This document shows positions 52,201 through 59,444 of a DNA stretch of 64,000 bases, piece after piece; position 1 is the stretch's first letter; the number at the start of each line of letters is the position of its first letter. This DNA is from Ruminococcus sp. (GTDB lineage: Bacteria > Bacillota > Clostridia > Oscillospirales > Acutalibacteraceae): NCBI GenBank assembly GCA_017411385.1, contig JAFQQF010000022.1, forward strand, positions 101,677 to 165,676, given 5' to 3'. Position numbers and translations under genes: made by a program. The notes below the pieces were generated by a model. The model did no database searches and was not told the DNA's origin. It saw only the letters and a program-made list of their open reading frames with translations.

Positions 52201-55200
52201 ACACCTGAGGGGATATAGAACATATCTGTGCCCTTGCCTGTGGCTACATTGTAGAACTGTGCAGAAACACCCTGAGTATTACTTTCTGTAAGGAAGCGTT
52301 CGCCCTCCTCCGTTCTGATTGCAATGTAGCTGTTTTGCGTAAATTTAACGCTAAGTGTTTCGTCTTTGAAGCGGTAATCGCTGCCGTCATATTGCTCGCC
52401 GTCAATAAAGCCGTAGAGGTAATATACAGGCTGAATCATACCGCAGTTAATACAAACTCCGTTTACATAATCGTGGTCACAGATGTGTCCGCATACTATG
52501 CAGACTCCGTCAACCTTTGTATGCTCTACCTGTGCATCACACTTGGTACAGATACCCTCAAGGCTGTGCTCCTTGTGTTCGCATTCCTTAATATCAAGAT
52601 AAAGAGTAATGCTCAGGTCATCGTTCTCAACAAGTGTTACTGTAATCTCTCTGCCCTTGGGAACATAGAGCTTATCTGCATTATTACCCAGCTGTGTGCT
52701 GTCATACATAGGAGCAATCGTGCAGCTTTCACCTAAATAACCGTTGGTCATATAGGTAACGCCTTCGCTGCTCTTAACAGCAAGATAGCTGTAATCATCA
52801 AAGGTTGTTGTAAGCTGATTGCCGTCAAACTTAAAATCTTCGGAATAGAAATCTCTGCCGTTGATAAAGCCTACAAGATAATAGTAGGGCTTTTCTTTTC
52901 CGCAGATTGTGCAGACTCCATCCTCAAATTTGTGGTTGCAGTTGTATCCGCAAACAGTGCAGACACCGTTTTCATTTACGTGACCTACCTCTTCACCGCA
53001 CTGTGAACAGATTCCGTTAATATCGTGAGTTTCGTGGGGACACTCTGCAGCAACATAGCTGAGCGTAAAGCTTCCGTTTCCGTTATCCGTAAGGGTAAAG
53101 GTGATTTCTCTGCCCTTGGGGATGAAGAGCTTGTTTGCGTTATCGCCAAGCTTTTCTGCATTGTAGAACACAGCAGAGGTATATTCCTTACCTTTATATC
53201 CGTCTGTGTTGTACCATTCTGAATTATCTCCTGTTTTAAAAGCAACGTAGCTGTTCTCGGTAAAGGTAGCTGTAAGCTTTCCGTCAACAAACTTGTAATC
53301 TCCGATTGTATCAGAGTCATCTGCGATGCCGTAGTCAGCACCGTTGATAAAGCCTACCAGATAGTATGTGGGCTTTGCCTTTGAGCAAACCGAGCAGATA
53401 CCGTCGACGTAAGTGTGCTGTACCTCAGCAGAGCAGGCGGTACACTTGCCATCGGGAGTGTGGTTATCGTGAGTACAGGCACCTGCAAGGTAGCTGAGCT
53501 TCAGAGTGCCGTCACTGTTCTTTGTAAGGCTAAAGACAACCTCTCTGCCTCCGGGAACAAACAGCTTATCGGCATTTATGCCTGTGTTTACATTATAAAG
53601 GGTTGCAGAAGTAACACCTTCGCCCTGATATCCATCAGTCATATACCAGCTCTGGTTGTCACCCGTCTTGACAGCAACGTAGCTGTTCTCTGTAAACTTA
53701 ACCTTAAGAACTCCGTCTGTGAACTTGTAGATACCGATGTTCTCTCTGTCAGCTTCACAGCCGTAATCAGCACCGTTAATGAAACCGAAGAGATAGTAGG
53801 AAGGTTCTGCCTTTGAGCAAACGGAGCATACTCCGTTTACGTAGTTGTGGTCTTCAAGCTGACCGGAGCTCTTTACTCTGTAAAGAGTGCGTGTCTGAAC
53901 CTTCTTGTTCCAAGCTTCTGTTGCCTCTGTATCACTCCAATCAGAATAATCTGACCAAATTGAGTGAGTGTATGTAAGCTTATAATCGGTGTAGGTCTGT
54001 CTTGTAACAGGAACCGCACAGAACCACGCTGAGTTACTGCAACAGCTGTTTGATGTCTTGTAGCTCATATCAAACGTATCGCAGGTGTAGTTTTCGGGAT
54101 TTGTGGTGTCGTAATAAGCATGGAAGGTAGTGTACTGGTCTGTCTTGTACTCCCAAGAGGAGCCGGAGCTTGAGTAGCACCAGTGGTAATACAGATATCC
54201 GTACTGTTTAGTGGAGTCAATCACTCTCTTATCTGTTGCATTTTCATAAGCTGTGAGAGGTGACACGTTGTACTTTGTATAAAGGCTGCTGGTTTTATCG
54301 AAGCCCCCTGCACCCCAAGAGGTAACATAATCGTGAGTCTTCTGTCCCTGACTCTTCCAATCACTGCCTACGAGAGTGTAGCCCTCAAGAGAAGGCTCAT
54401 AGCTTTCAATTGTCTTGTACTCCGAGTAGCTGTACTGAGTTTTTGTTTCGATGAGGTCATCAGAAATTCCCACAGGCTTTTCTGTCTGCCATTCGGAGGG
54501 TGCATCCTTATACTCGGAATATGTGTGTCCGCACTCTGTACAGGTGTAGAGTGTTTTTGCGTAATCTATACAGGTTGCCTTCAAATCTGAGCTTGCATAG
54601 TTATGACCGCCGTTAGTGAGCACCTGTGTTTCTGTATCCTTACAAAGGGAGCAGGTGCGGGTTTTTGAGCCGGGCTTTGTGCAGGTAGGCTCAACTGTTA
54701 CCCACTCTCCCCATTTGTGAGCACCTGTTGTAGTAGTAACCTTACCCATAAGACCGCAGGTGGTACAAGCCTCAACGCTCTTACCTGCCTGAGTACAGGT
54801 GCTTTCGGTGATTGTGTACTTTTTATTTGTATGACTGCAGGAGCTCTGTGAAACTGAGGATGAAATTACCATAAAATAATCCTCAGCCAATAGCATCGTG
54901 CCTGTGTTGGTTTTCAAAGTTGTGTCGTTGACAACGTAGCAGTTTCTGTAATCTACCTTTATGGCCAGAGTGAAGTTACCCGGAGCCATAACACCCATCA
55001 GAACGTTGTTATCAACGGTACTGCCTGCCAGAGTGTACGAATGAGCATCGGAAAGAGTCACCTTGTGACCTGTTGCGGTACCGCCTGAAGTACCAAATCC
55101 GTTATGAACATAAGCCGAAACTGAAGTAAGTCCGTTATAGGCTGAGCTGATGTTACCGCTCACTACGTAGCCTGTACCTGTAACGTGACCATTAGGAGGA

Positions 55201-56453
55201 GTGTGGCCTGTAATCTTAATGTCATTGAGAAGCTCCTGCTTGTATTCCATATATGCCGCACGGACATAAGCTGAGCCGCCTGATGAAGTAAGCACCTGAT
55301 ACCAGTATTCACCCTCTGTGTTCTTTACAAGACCTGTGCACTCCAGCTCATCCCCTGAGTTGAACTGAGAAAGAGCTACGGTCGAAGAGTCTGTGGAAGC
55401 GTAGCAGGGCAGAGTTCTTGTCCATACGTCTGTGCCTGTGCACTTGAGCTTGCCGTGAGCAGGATACATAGTACACTTGGAAAGATAGTCAACAATAGTT
55501 GCTCCTGCTGCGTTCTTGGCTGCAGTTGACTTTGCTGTGATATTTGTAAGAGCTGTGGAATTATACAGCGAGCCCAGAGAACCTGTGCCGTACTTGGTTC
55601 CCGAGGGATTTGACAAAGCCAGCTGACGGTCTACAACATAGTAGCCCTTGTATGTACCGGTTGTGCCCCAAGTGTTGAGTATTTTGCTTGACCATGAAAT
55701 CCATGGATTCCATGTAATACCTGTAATAGCTTTTACGAATCCGTTGAATTCGTTGCTGGAGTCGTTACCGTAGCCGATAACCTGACAACCCTCGGACCAA
55801 GCCCAACCCAGAGCACTACCGCCGCCGTAGCTTGTGGAACGGGTATGGATATTGATACCGCTTGCACCCGCCTTATAACCGTTAAGGTTCTGAGTGGGTG
55901 TGTAGTAGCACAGTCCACTGCTGTTTGCAAGGTTAATCTGGAAAGCAGCATAGGGACCTGTGTGATTCCATGTATAGAAAGAATATGTGCCGTCCATCAG
56001 AGTAGTGGAGCCTGAGTACGCAACACCGTTGGTACACCAAGTGGGCTCACTGGGTATGGAGGAGCTGTTCTCGCAGTAATAAGCAATGTAAGCATTACCG
56101 CTTGAATTCTTCTTTACAACAATACAAACCGCCTGAGTACGGGTATTGTAAGCACCGTTGTAATAAGTTGTGCCGTTCCAATAGTTGTCAGAACCACCCT
56201 CAAACATAAACACAACGGAGTTGCCGTTATCAAGAGTAGACTGCAATGTGGAGCTTGAGTTGATGTAATACTTCATCATTGCATCAATGTAGGTACGGGC
56301 TGTGGAATTGGAAATAAAGCCCGAACAAGTGAGGGAGTTGACACCGCTGACCGCTTCCGTATCGGCAAGCTGAAGTCCCATCGGCAACAAAGATAGTGTC
56401 ATAAGCAGACATAGCATCAGGCTCATAACACGTCTTAAGAATTTGTACTTCAT
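49251..56453 (-). CDS. Giant secreted YkuD-like protein with tandem Cys/His repeats
   Basis: 2400 aa from ATG at 56453 (CAGGAGG upstream; longer in-frame starts lack a site). Signal peptide (1-34). N-terminal domain (about 40-245) resembles an L,D-transpeptidase: TLMDGTYSFYTW, GINIHTRS (His203) and WSEGCQVIG (Cys223), with Glu where the classic S-H-G-C has His. SH3-like domain (about 325-405), beta domain, then a Cys-rich/YYHWC module (540-870). Seven copies of a roughly 100-aa FINGADYG-type beta domain alternate with about 28 C-x-H-x6-C-x2-C units, 15 of them in one block. The C-terminal 300 residues match the end of the downstream giant. No anchor motif is visible. Likely a wall-active surface protein; zinc binding by the repeats is inferred. 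Confidence 0.88.
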   Translation of the reverse strand: MKYKFLRRVMSLMLCLLMTLSLLPMGLQLADTEAVSGVNSLTCSGFISNSTARTYIDAMMKYYINSSSTLQSTLDNGNSVVFMFEGGSDNYWNGTTYYNGAYNTRTQAVCIVVKKNSSGNAYIAYYCENSSSIPSEPTWCTNGVAYSGSTTLMDGTYSFYTWNHTGPYAAFQINLANSSGLCYYTPTQNLNGYKAGASGINIHTRSTSYGGGSALGWAWSEGCQVIGYGNDSSNEFNGFVKAITGITWNPWISWSSKILNTWGTTGTYKGYYVVDRQLALSNPSGTKYGTGSLGSLYNSTALTNITAKSTAAKNAAGATIVDYLSKCTMYPAHGKLKCTGTDVWTRTLPCYASTDSSTVALSQFNSGDELECTGLVKNTEGEYWYQVLTSSGGSAYVRAAYMEYKQELLNDIKITGHTPPNGHVTGTGYVVSGNISSAYNGLTSVSAYVHNGFGTSGGTATGHKVTLSDAHSYTLAGSTVDNNVLMGVMAPGNFTLAIKVDYRNCYVVNDTTLKTNTGTMLLAEDYFMVISSSVSQSSCSHTNKKYTITESTCTQAGKSVEACTTCGLMGKVTTTTGAHKWGEWVTVEPTCTKPGSKTRTCSLCKDTETQVLTNGGHNYASSDLKATCIDYAKTLYTCTECGHTYSEYKDAPSEWQTEKPVGISDDLIETKTQYSYSEYKTIESYEPSLEGYTLVGSDWKSQGQKTHDYVTSWGAGGFDKTSSLYTKYNVSPLTAYENATDKRVIDSTKQYGYLYYHWCYSSSGSSWEYKTDQYTTFHAYYDTTNPENYTCDTFDMSYKTSNSCCSNSAWFCAVPVTRQTYTDYKLTYTHSIWSDYSDWSDTEATEAWNKKVQTRTLYRVKSSGQLEDHNYVNGVCSVCSKAEPSYYLFGFINGADYGCEADRENIGIYKFTDGVLKVKFTENSYVAVKTGDNQSWYMTDGYQGEGVTSATLYNVNTGINADKLFVPGGREVVFSLTKNSDGTLKLSYLAGACTHDNHTPDGKCTACSAEVQHTYVDGICSVCSKAKPTYYLVGFINGADYGIADDSDTIGDYKFVDGKLTATFTENSYVAFKTGDNSEWYNTDGYKGKEYTSAVFYNAEKLGDNANKLFIPKGREITFTLTDNGNGSFTLSYVAAECPHETHDINGICSQCGEEVGHVNENGVCTVCGYNCNHKFEDGVCTICGKEKPYYYLVGFINGRDFYSEDFKFDGNQLTTTFDDYSYLAVKSSEGVTYMTNGYLGESCTIAPMYDSTQLGNNADKLYVPKGREITVTLVENDDLSITLYLDIKECEHKEHSLEGICTKCDAQVEHTKVDGVCIVCGHICDHDYVNGVCINCGMIQPVYYLYGFIDGEQYDGSDYRFKDETLSVKFTQNSYIAIRTEEGERFLTESNTQGVSAQFYNVATGKGTDMFYIPSGVEVEFTLSCAQDGVITLSYEILSCEHHKHDKDGSCLACAEKVDHTYENDSCTICGRTAPDFYLFGFINGENYACEEDAENMGIYKFSKGKLVVVFTENSYVSVKTEDNEDWYMTEGYQNDKTSVTLYNTDSGIAEPDRLFVPKGRLITFTVVRGADDTLTLSYTAAPCLHVTHSTSGECTTCGEVVEHTYKEGICSGCALKCQHYWHNGKCVVCEHGCNHIWIDASCVLCGYACPHSFTDGICTSCGTVCTHSYEDGECVICSDVCAHSFRNGICKKCSFECKHSFENNKCTECKLVCVHNFEDGRCTVCHLACEHSYSHGECEYCGLTCEHKFKDYVCTVCGYNCSHSFENGRCMDCGYVCAHTYKNGKCTECLVACEHSFEGRVCTICHSECEHSFKDNTCTACNYTAEFYLVGYINGENIGCEENAELTGPYSFTEGNVTIEFAQASAVAVKTADSSDWYLPDGTTVGTSVELCNARGAESSDMLHIPAGVVAEFTLSSNENGKLVLSYELSDCQHTSHRTDGLCSVCSAEVEHTYEDGKCTVCSLVETSYYLFGIINGEAYGCEEDADTLGNYKFKNGKLTVTFEEDSYIGVKTGDNMSWFMTDGDQGQVPATVLFNTLVYGIDAKMLFVPGNSEVTFTINVSSFDTITISYTATQAKPELTPKFTRLSLEDGVAYEVCFKAENLGLVPYSDMGLALFESEDATEAYEYLAGVCEDGRYLVASTDIINPKTLGDTVYFKVYAVLSDGTYIYSDMLSENAADYAQNVLQNPAASKELKALMVSLLNFGAEAQVCYGYKTSSLANAGLTAAQKALAKAYSADMADKTEVASASKTVNFTKTAKKAMLYPTVGFDTELFAVNYNLVLPDAQDEVKLYYWTEDAYLGADELTTGNATAVVAMTKDSQGIYTAQVKDISAKDIDKTIYVCVVYTSQGETLCTGVVSYSVADFCKLYAENNSADIQPLAQAAIVYGYYAKKCFDN
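50976..51701 (-). repeat. Fifteen-unit Cys/His repeat array
   Basis: Same 16-residue unit as in the neighbouring gene, e.g. CKHSFENNKCTECKLV and CEHSYSHGECEYCGLT. The first unit is 18 aa and the second starts with Val instead of Cys. Confidence 0.93.
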
Positions 56454-56519
56454 AAGAAACCTCCTGAAGTCAGAATTTGCACGAATCAAACTGTGCATTT
56501 CACGCATTGATACATAATA

Positions 56520-56548
56520 AATATACACCATTCCATTGGCAAAATCAA
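56520..56548 (-). promoter_or_regulatory. Promoter of the giant-protein operon
   Basis: Minus strand TTGATT (56548-56543), 17 nt, TATATT (56525-56520), about 60 nt before the chosen start at 56453. The 56454-56767 gap is AT-rich and holds the divergent control regions of this operon and the ECF sigma gene; no other gene is seen. Confidence 0.65.
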
Positions 56549-56767
56549 GTAAAACTCCCACAAGATAAATAAATTTTATCAGAATATATAAATAATTTAT
56601 ATAATATTGTATAAAAACACGAAAAACTCAAACTTAAATGTTGTTTTACAGATAAACTGCTCTCAACTTTGTTGTGTTTTTCCTCTGTTCATTTATAATA
56701 TAAGTGTGACCAATTGGAATAAATTACGTTTATATAAGTGAAAGGACCAAAAAAGTGAGGTGTTATT

Positions 56768-57325
56768 GTGGAGGAAAAAAAGATATTAGAGCTTTATGAA
56801 AATCGAAGCGAAGAAGCTATAACTCAAACAAAGGCAAAATACGGAGCCTATTGCCTGAGCATAGCAATGAGAATACTGCAAAACCGCGAGGATGCCTGTG
56901 AATGTGAAAATGATACATATATGAAGGCATGGAACACCATACCGCCAAAAAAGCCATCTCCCCTGTCCTCTTATCTGGGAACAATCACAAGAACTCTTTC
57001 TCTAGACCGACTGAGAAGAAAAAACGCTATGAAGCGTTCTGAATTAGTGTGGGTATCCTTTGAGGAGCTGGAGGAATGTATTCCGTCGGACAAATCCATA
57101 CAGGAAGAGCTGGAGGCAAAGGAGCTGGCAGAGTACATCAGCACTTTCCTTCAAAGTCTTCCCAAGCACGAAGCCAATGTATTTCTCAACCGCTACTGGT
57201 ATTTTCTCTCCATAAAGGAAATCTCAGAAAAATACGGGTTTACTCAGAGCAAGGTTAAAATGATGCTTTCAAGAACAAGAAGCAAGCTTTCCGACTATCT
57301 TTCAAAGGAGGGAATATTTATATGA
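56768..57325 (+). CDS. ECF-type RNA polymerase sigma factor (second copy)
   Basis: 185 aa. GTG start with GTGAGGTG upstream. Region 2: ITQTKAKYGAYCLSIAMRIL and CENDTYMKAWNTIPP; region 4: LPKHEANVFLNRYWYFLSIK followed by YGFTQSKVKMMLSRTRSKLS. It is a clear paralogue of the sigma factor at 33194, and both are followed by an overlapping gene for a membrane protein with a similar N-terminus. It overlaps the serpin-fusion gene by 4 nt (ATGA). It is divergent from the giant wall-protein operon, which could be a target. No autoregulatory ECF promoter motif could be fixed by eye. Confidence 0.92.
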   Translation: MEEKKILELYENRSEEAITQTKAKYGAYCLSIAMRILQNREDACECENDTYMKAWNTIPPKKPSPLSSYLGTITRTLSLDRLRRKNAMKRSELVWVSFEELEECIPSDKSIQEELEAKELAEYISTFLQSLPKHEANVFLNRYWYFLSIKEISEKYGFTQSKVKMMLSRTRSKLSDYLSKEGIFI

Positions 57326-58764
57326 AATTAGACAAGCTTCTCGACGCAATAGGAATGGTGGATGCAGAGCTTATAGAACGCGCCCGCATAACTCCTGCCA
57401 AAAAATCCAAAAAAAGGCACATCAGATGGACCGTACCCGTTGCCGCCTGCCTTGCGGTAATCATCGGTCTTAGTGTGTTCTTCTCGCTAAAAGGAAACAC
57501 AAGTCCAATGATTCTTAACACCTATGCCATAGCACAGGCACAGTATCCCGAAACAGCAAAATACCCCACCTCTATCGGAGGATTGATTTACTCCGAAGCG
57601 GATTACGACAAATGGCGCGAAGATGTGGCAAAAAGACGCAGTTATATGGGACAGGGAGAAAATCTCGACCTTTTCTTCAAACACACCGCCTCAGAGTTTC
57701 TCAAAAACTGCGAGTCAGACAATCTGGTTTACTCACCCTTGAACGTATATATGGCACTTGCTATGCTCGCAGAAACCTCGGAGGGCGAAACTCGTCAGCA
57801 GATTCTCGATTTGCTTGGAGCAAAAAGCATAGCCGCGCTTAGAGAACAGGCACATGCAATATGGAACGCAAACTACTGCGATGACGGAGCCGTTACAAGT
57901 ATTTTGGGTAGCTCCTTGTGGCTTGATGAGGACTTCGACTACAACAAGGAAGTAGTCAGTACCTTAGCCGAAAACTACTACGCTTCGGTCTTCAGGGGCA
58001 AAATGGGCAGCAAAAGTTATAACAAAACATATTCTGAGTGGCTCAACAGTCAGACAGGCGGTATTCTCAAAGAATACACAGAGAAAGCCGAGATGTCCCC
58101 CGAAACCTTACTGAACCTTGTCACAACTATATATTTTCAGGCAAAGTGGGATGGCGAGTTTCACAAAGAGAACAACACAACAAATGCTTTTCACAAGGCA
58201 ACAGGCGACGTAAACTGTGAGTTTATGAATCAAAAAATCACCTACGGCAATTACTACTGGGGCGAAAAATTCTCAGCCACAAGCAAAAGCCTCAAAAACA
58301 GCGGCAGTATGTGGTTTATACTGCCCGACGAGGGGGTAACTCCGCAAGATTTGCTAAAAAACGAAGAGGCCCTATCCTTTATGACAGACCCCCTCGACTG
58401 GGAACAAAGCAGAAGCCTTAAGGTAAATCTTTCCGTGCCAAAGTTTGATGTAAGCTCCAGAATCAACTTGACAAACGGACTCCAACGCCTAGGGGTTACA
58501 GATTGCTTTGATTTCACCGCTTCGGATTTTTCGCCCTTGGTTGGAAACTCTCAGCCTGCCGAAATTTCCGCAGCAGAGCACACCGCACGGGTAATCATTG
58601 ACGAAGAAGGTGTTACCGCTGCGGCTTACACAGAGCTCAGGCTCGCAGGTGCCGCCGCACCTCCCGAAGATGAGATTGACTTTGTCCTAGACCGTCCCTT
58701 CATCTTTGTAATCACAGGCGAGGATGCTCTCCCCTTATTCATCGGAGTTGTAAACAACCCTTAA
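57322..58764 (+). CDS. Membrane-anchored serpin with anti-sigma-like N-terminus
   Basis: 480 aa. Residues 1-35 are cytosolic (DAIGMVDAELIERARITPAK then KKSKKRHIR) and resemble the N-terminus of the anti-sigma-like protein at 33750. One membrane helix (36-55, WTVPVAACLAVIIGLSVFF) and a 55-residue linker follow. A full serpin domain occupies about 112-479: NLVYSPLNVYMALAMLAETS, ILGSSLWLDEDFDYN, LLNLVTTIYFQAKWDGEF and the signature DFVLDRPFIFVIT. The reactive-centre hinge reads DEEGVTAAAYTELRLAG; counting from the hinge puts small residues (Gly/Ala) near P1, which would suit elastase-like proteases (inference). It overlaps the sigma gene by 4 nt. Serpins trap serine proteases by a one-time conformational change; here that change might also signal inward. 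Confidence 0.9.
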   Translation: MKLDKLLDAIGMVDAELIERARITPAKKSKKRHIRWTVPVAACLAVIIGLSVFFSLKGNTSPMILNTYAIAQAQYPETAKYPTSIGGLIYSEADYDKWREDVAKRRSYMGQGENLDLFFKHTASEFLKNCESDNLVYSPLNVYMALAMLAETSEGETRQQILDLLGAKSIAALREQAHAIWNANYCDDGAVTSILGSSLWLDEDFDYNKEVVSTLAENYYASVFRGKMGSKSYNKTYSEWLNSQTGGILKEYTEKAEMSPETLLNLVTTIYFQAKWDGEFHKENNTTNAFHKATGDVNCEFMNQKITYGNYYWGEKFSATSKSLKNSGSMWFILPDEGVTPQDLLKNEEALSFMTDPLDWEQSRSLKVNLSVPKFDVSSRINLTNGLQRLGVTDCFDFTASDFSPLVGNSQPAEISAAEHTARVIIDEEGVTAAAYTELRLAGAAAPPEDEIDFVLDRPFIFVITGEDALPLFIGVVNNP

Positions 58765-58772
58765 CACAAAAC

Positions 58773-58807
58773 GCACCCTGCGACAAAAATCGCAGGGTGC
58801 ATTTTTT
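58773..58807 (+). terminator. Terminator after serpin gene
   Basis: Perfect 11-bp stem GCACCCTGCGA/TCGCAGGGTGC, 6-nt loop, then ATTTTTT. It can also serve the convergent gene at 58847. Confidence 0.92.
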
Positions 58808-58846
58808 CAGAAAAACTATATTATATTGCATTTCAAAACAATAGCA

Positions 58847-59242
58847 TCAATTTAAGCTATCTGCTTTGAAGCGTTCAAAGGTACCGTCTGACAAGGAATA
58901 CACAAGACAATCATAGCCTGTGCAAACCTCAGACCATCGGTCATGCTCACCGTCACAATGAGGATAGTTATCTACATAGTCCACAATGGAGAAATACAGG
59001 TATATCTTTCCGCTAGCCGCCTTGCAGTATGCGCTATCGTGCATCCCGTTTTTTGTATCCGGTGTCATCACTGCCTCTGCAAGCTTTGCACGCAGCTCAC
59101 TCTCAAAGGTAATTTCTCCTGTTTTAAGCACAGTCACATAAAGCTTTTCGTTTTCAAAGAAAATCTCTGTGTCCTCAATATGACCGTAAAACCCCGGCAG
59201 AGCTTTAACGCCCGAACTTGTCATATACACCATTTTTTCCAT
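58847..59242 (-). CDS. Hypothetical protein, 131 aa
   Basis: Start at 59242 with AGGTG at suitable spacing. Beginning MEKMVYMTSSGVKALPGFYG, it has a beta-rich N-terminal half (IFFENEKLYVTVLKTGEITF), a helix (ESELRAKLAEAVMTP), then a stretch with three Cys and two His (KNGMHDSAYC, NYPHCDGEHDRWSEVC). No signal peptide and no membrane helix. No family recognised. Monocistronic, between the serpin and beta-lactamase-like genes. Confidence 0.75.
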   Translation of the reverse strand: MEKMVYMTSSGVKALPGFYGHIEDTEIFFENEKLYVTVLKTGEITFESELRAKLAEAVMTPDTKNGMHDSAYCKAASGKIYLYFSIVDYVDNYPHCDGEHDRWSEVCTGYDCLVYSLSDGTFERFKADSLN

Positions 59243-59372
59243 ACCGACACCTACTTTCCGAATTCAGTATAACATAAGTGCAGAGCATTTTCAATGCAGC
59301 TTTCACTAAAAGCACAAAAGCCTATAATCTCAACACATATTTTTTAGTAAAGCAACAAACGAATCATAACAT

Positions 59373-59401
59373 TTGCAAAACACCGCAATGGTTGATATAA
59401 T
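59373..59401 (+). promoter_or_regulatory. Promoter of beta-lactamase-like gene
   Basis: TTGCAA (59373-59378), 17 nt, TATAAT (59396-59401), 43 nt before the start codon. Confidence 0.72.
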
Positions 59402-59444
59402 AAAACAAGACATAATGCTGAATGGCAGAAGGAGATTTTAAATT

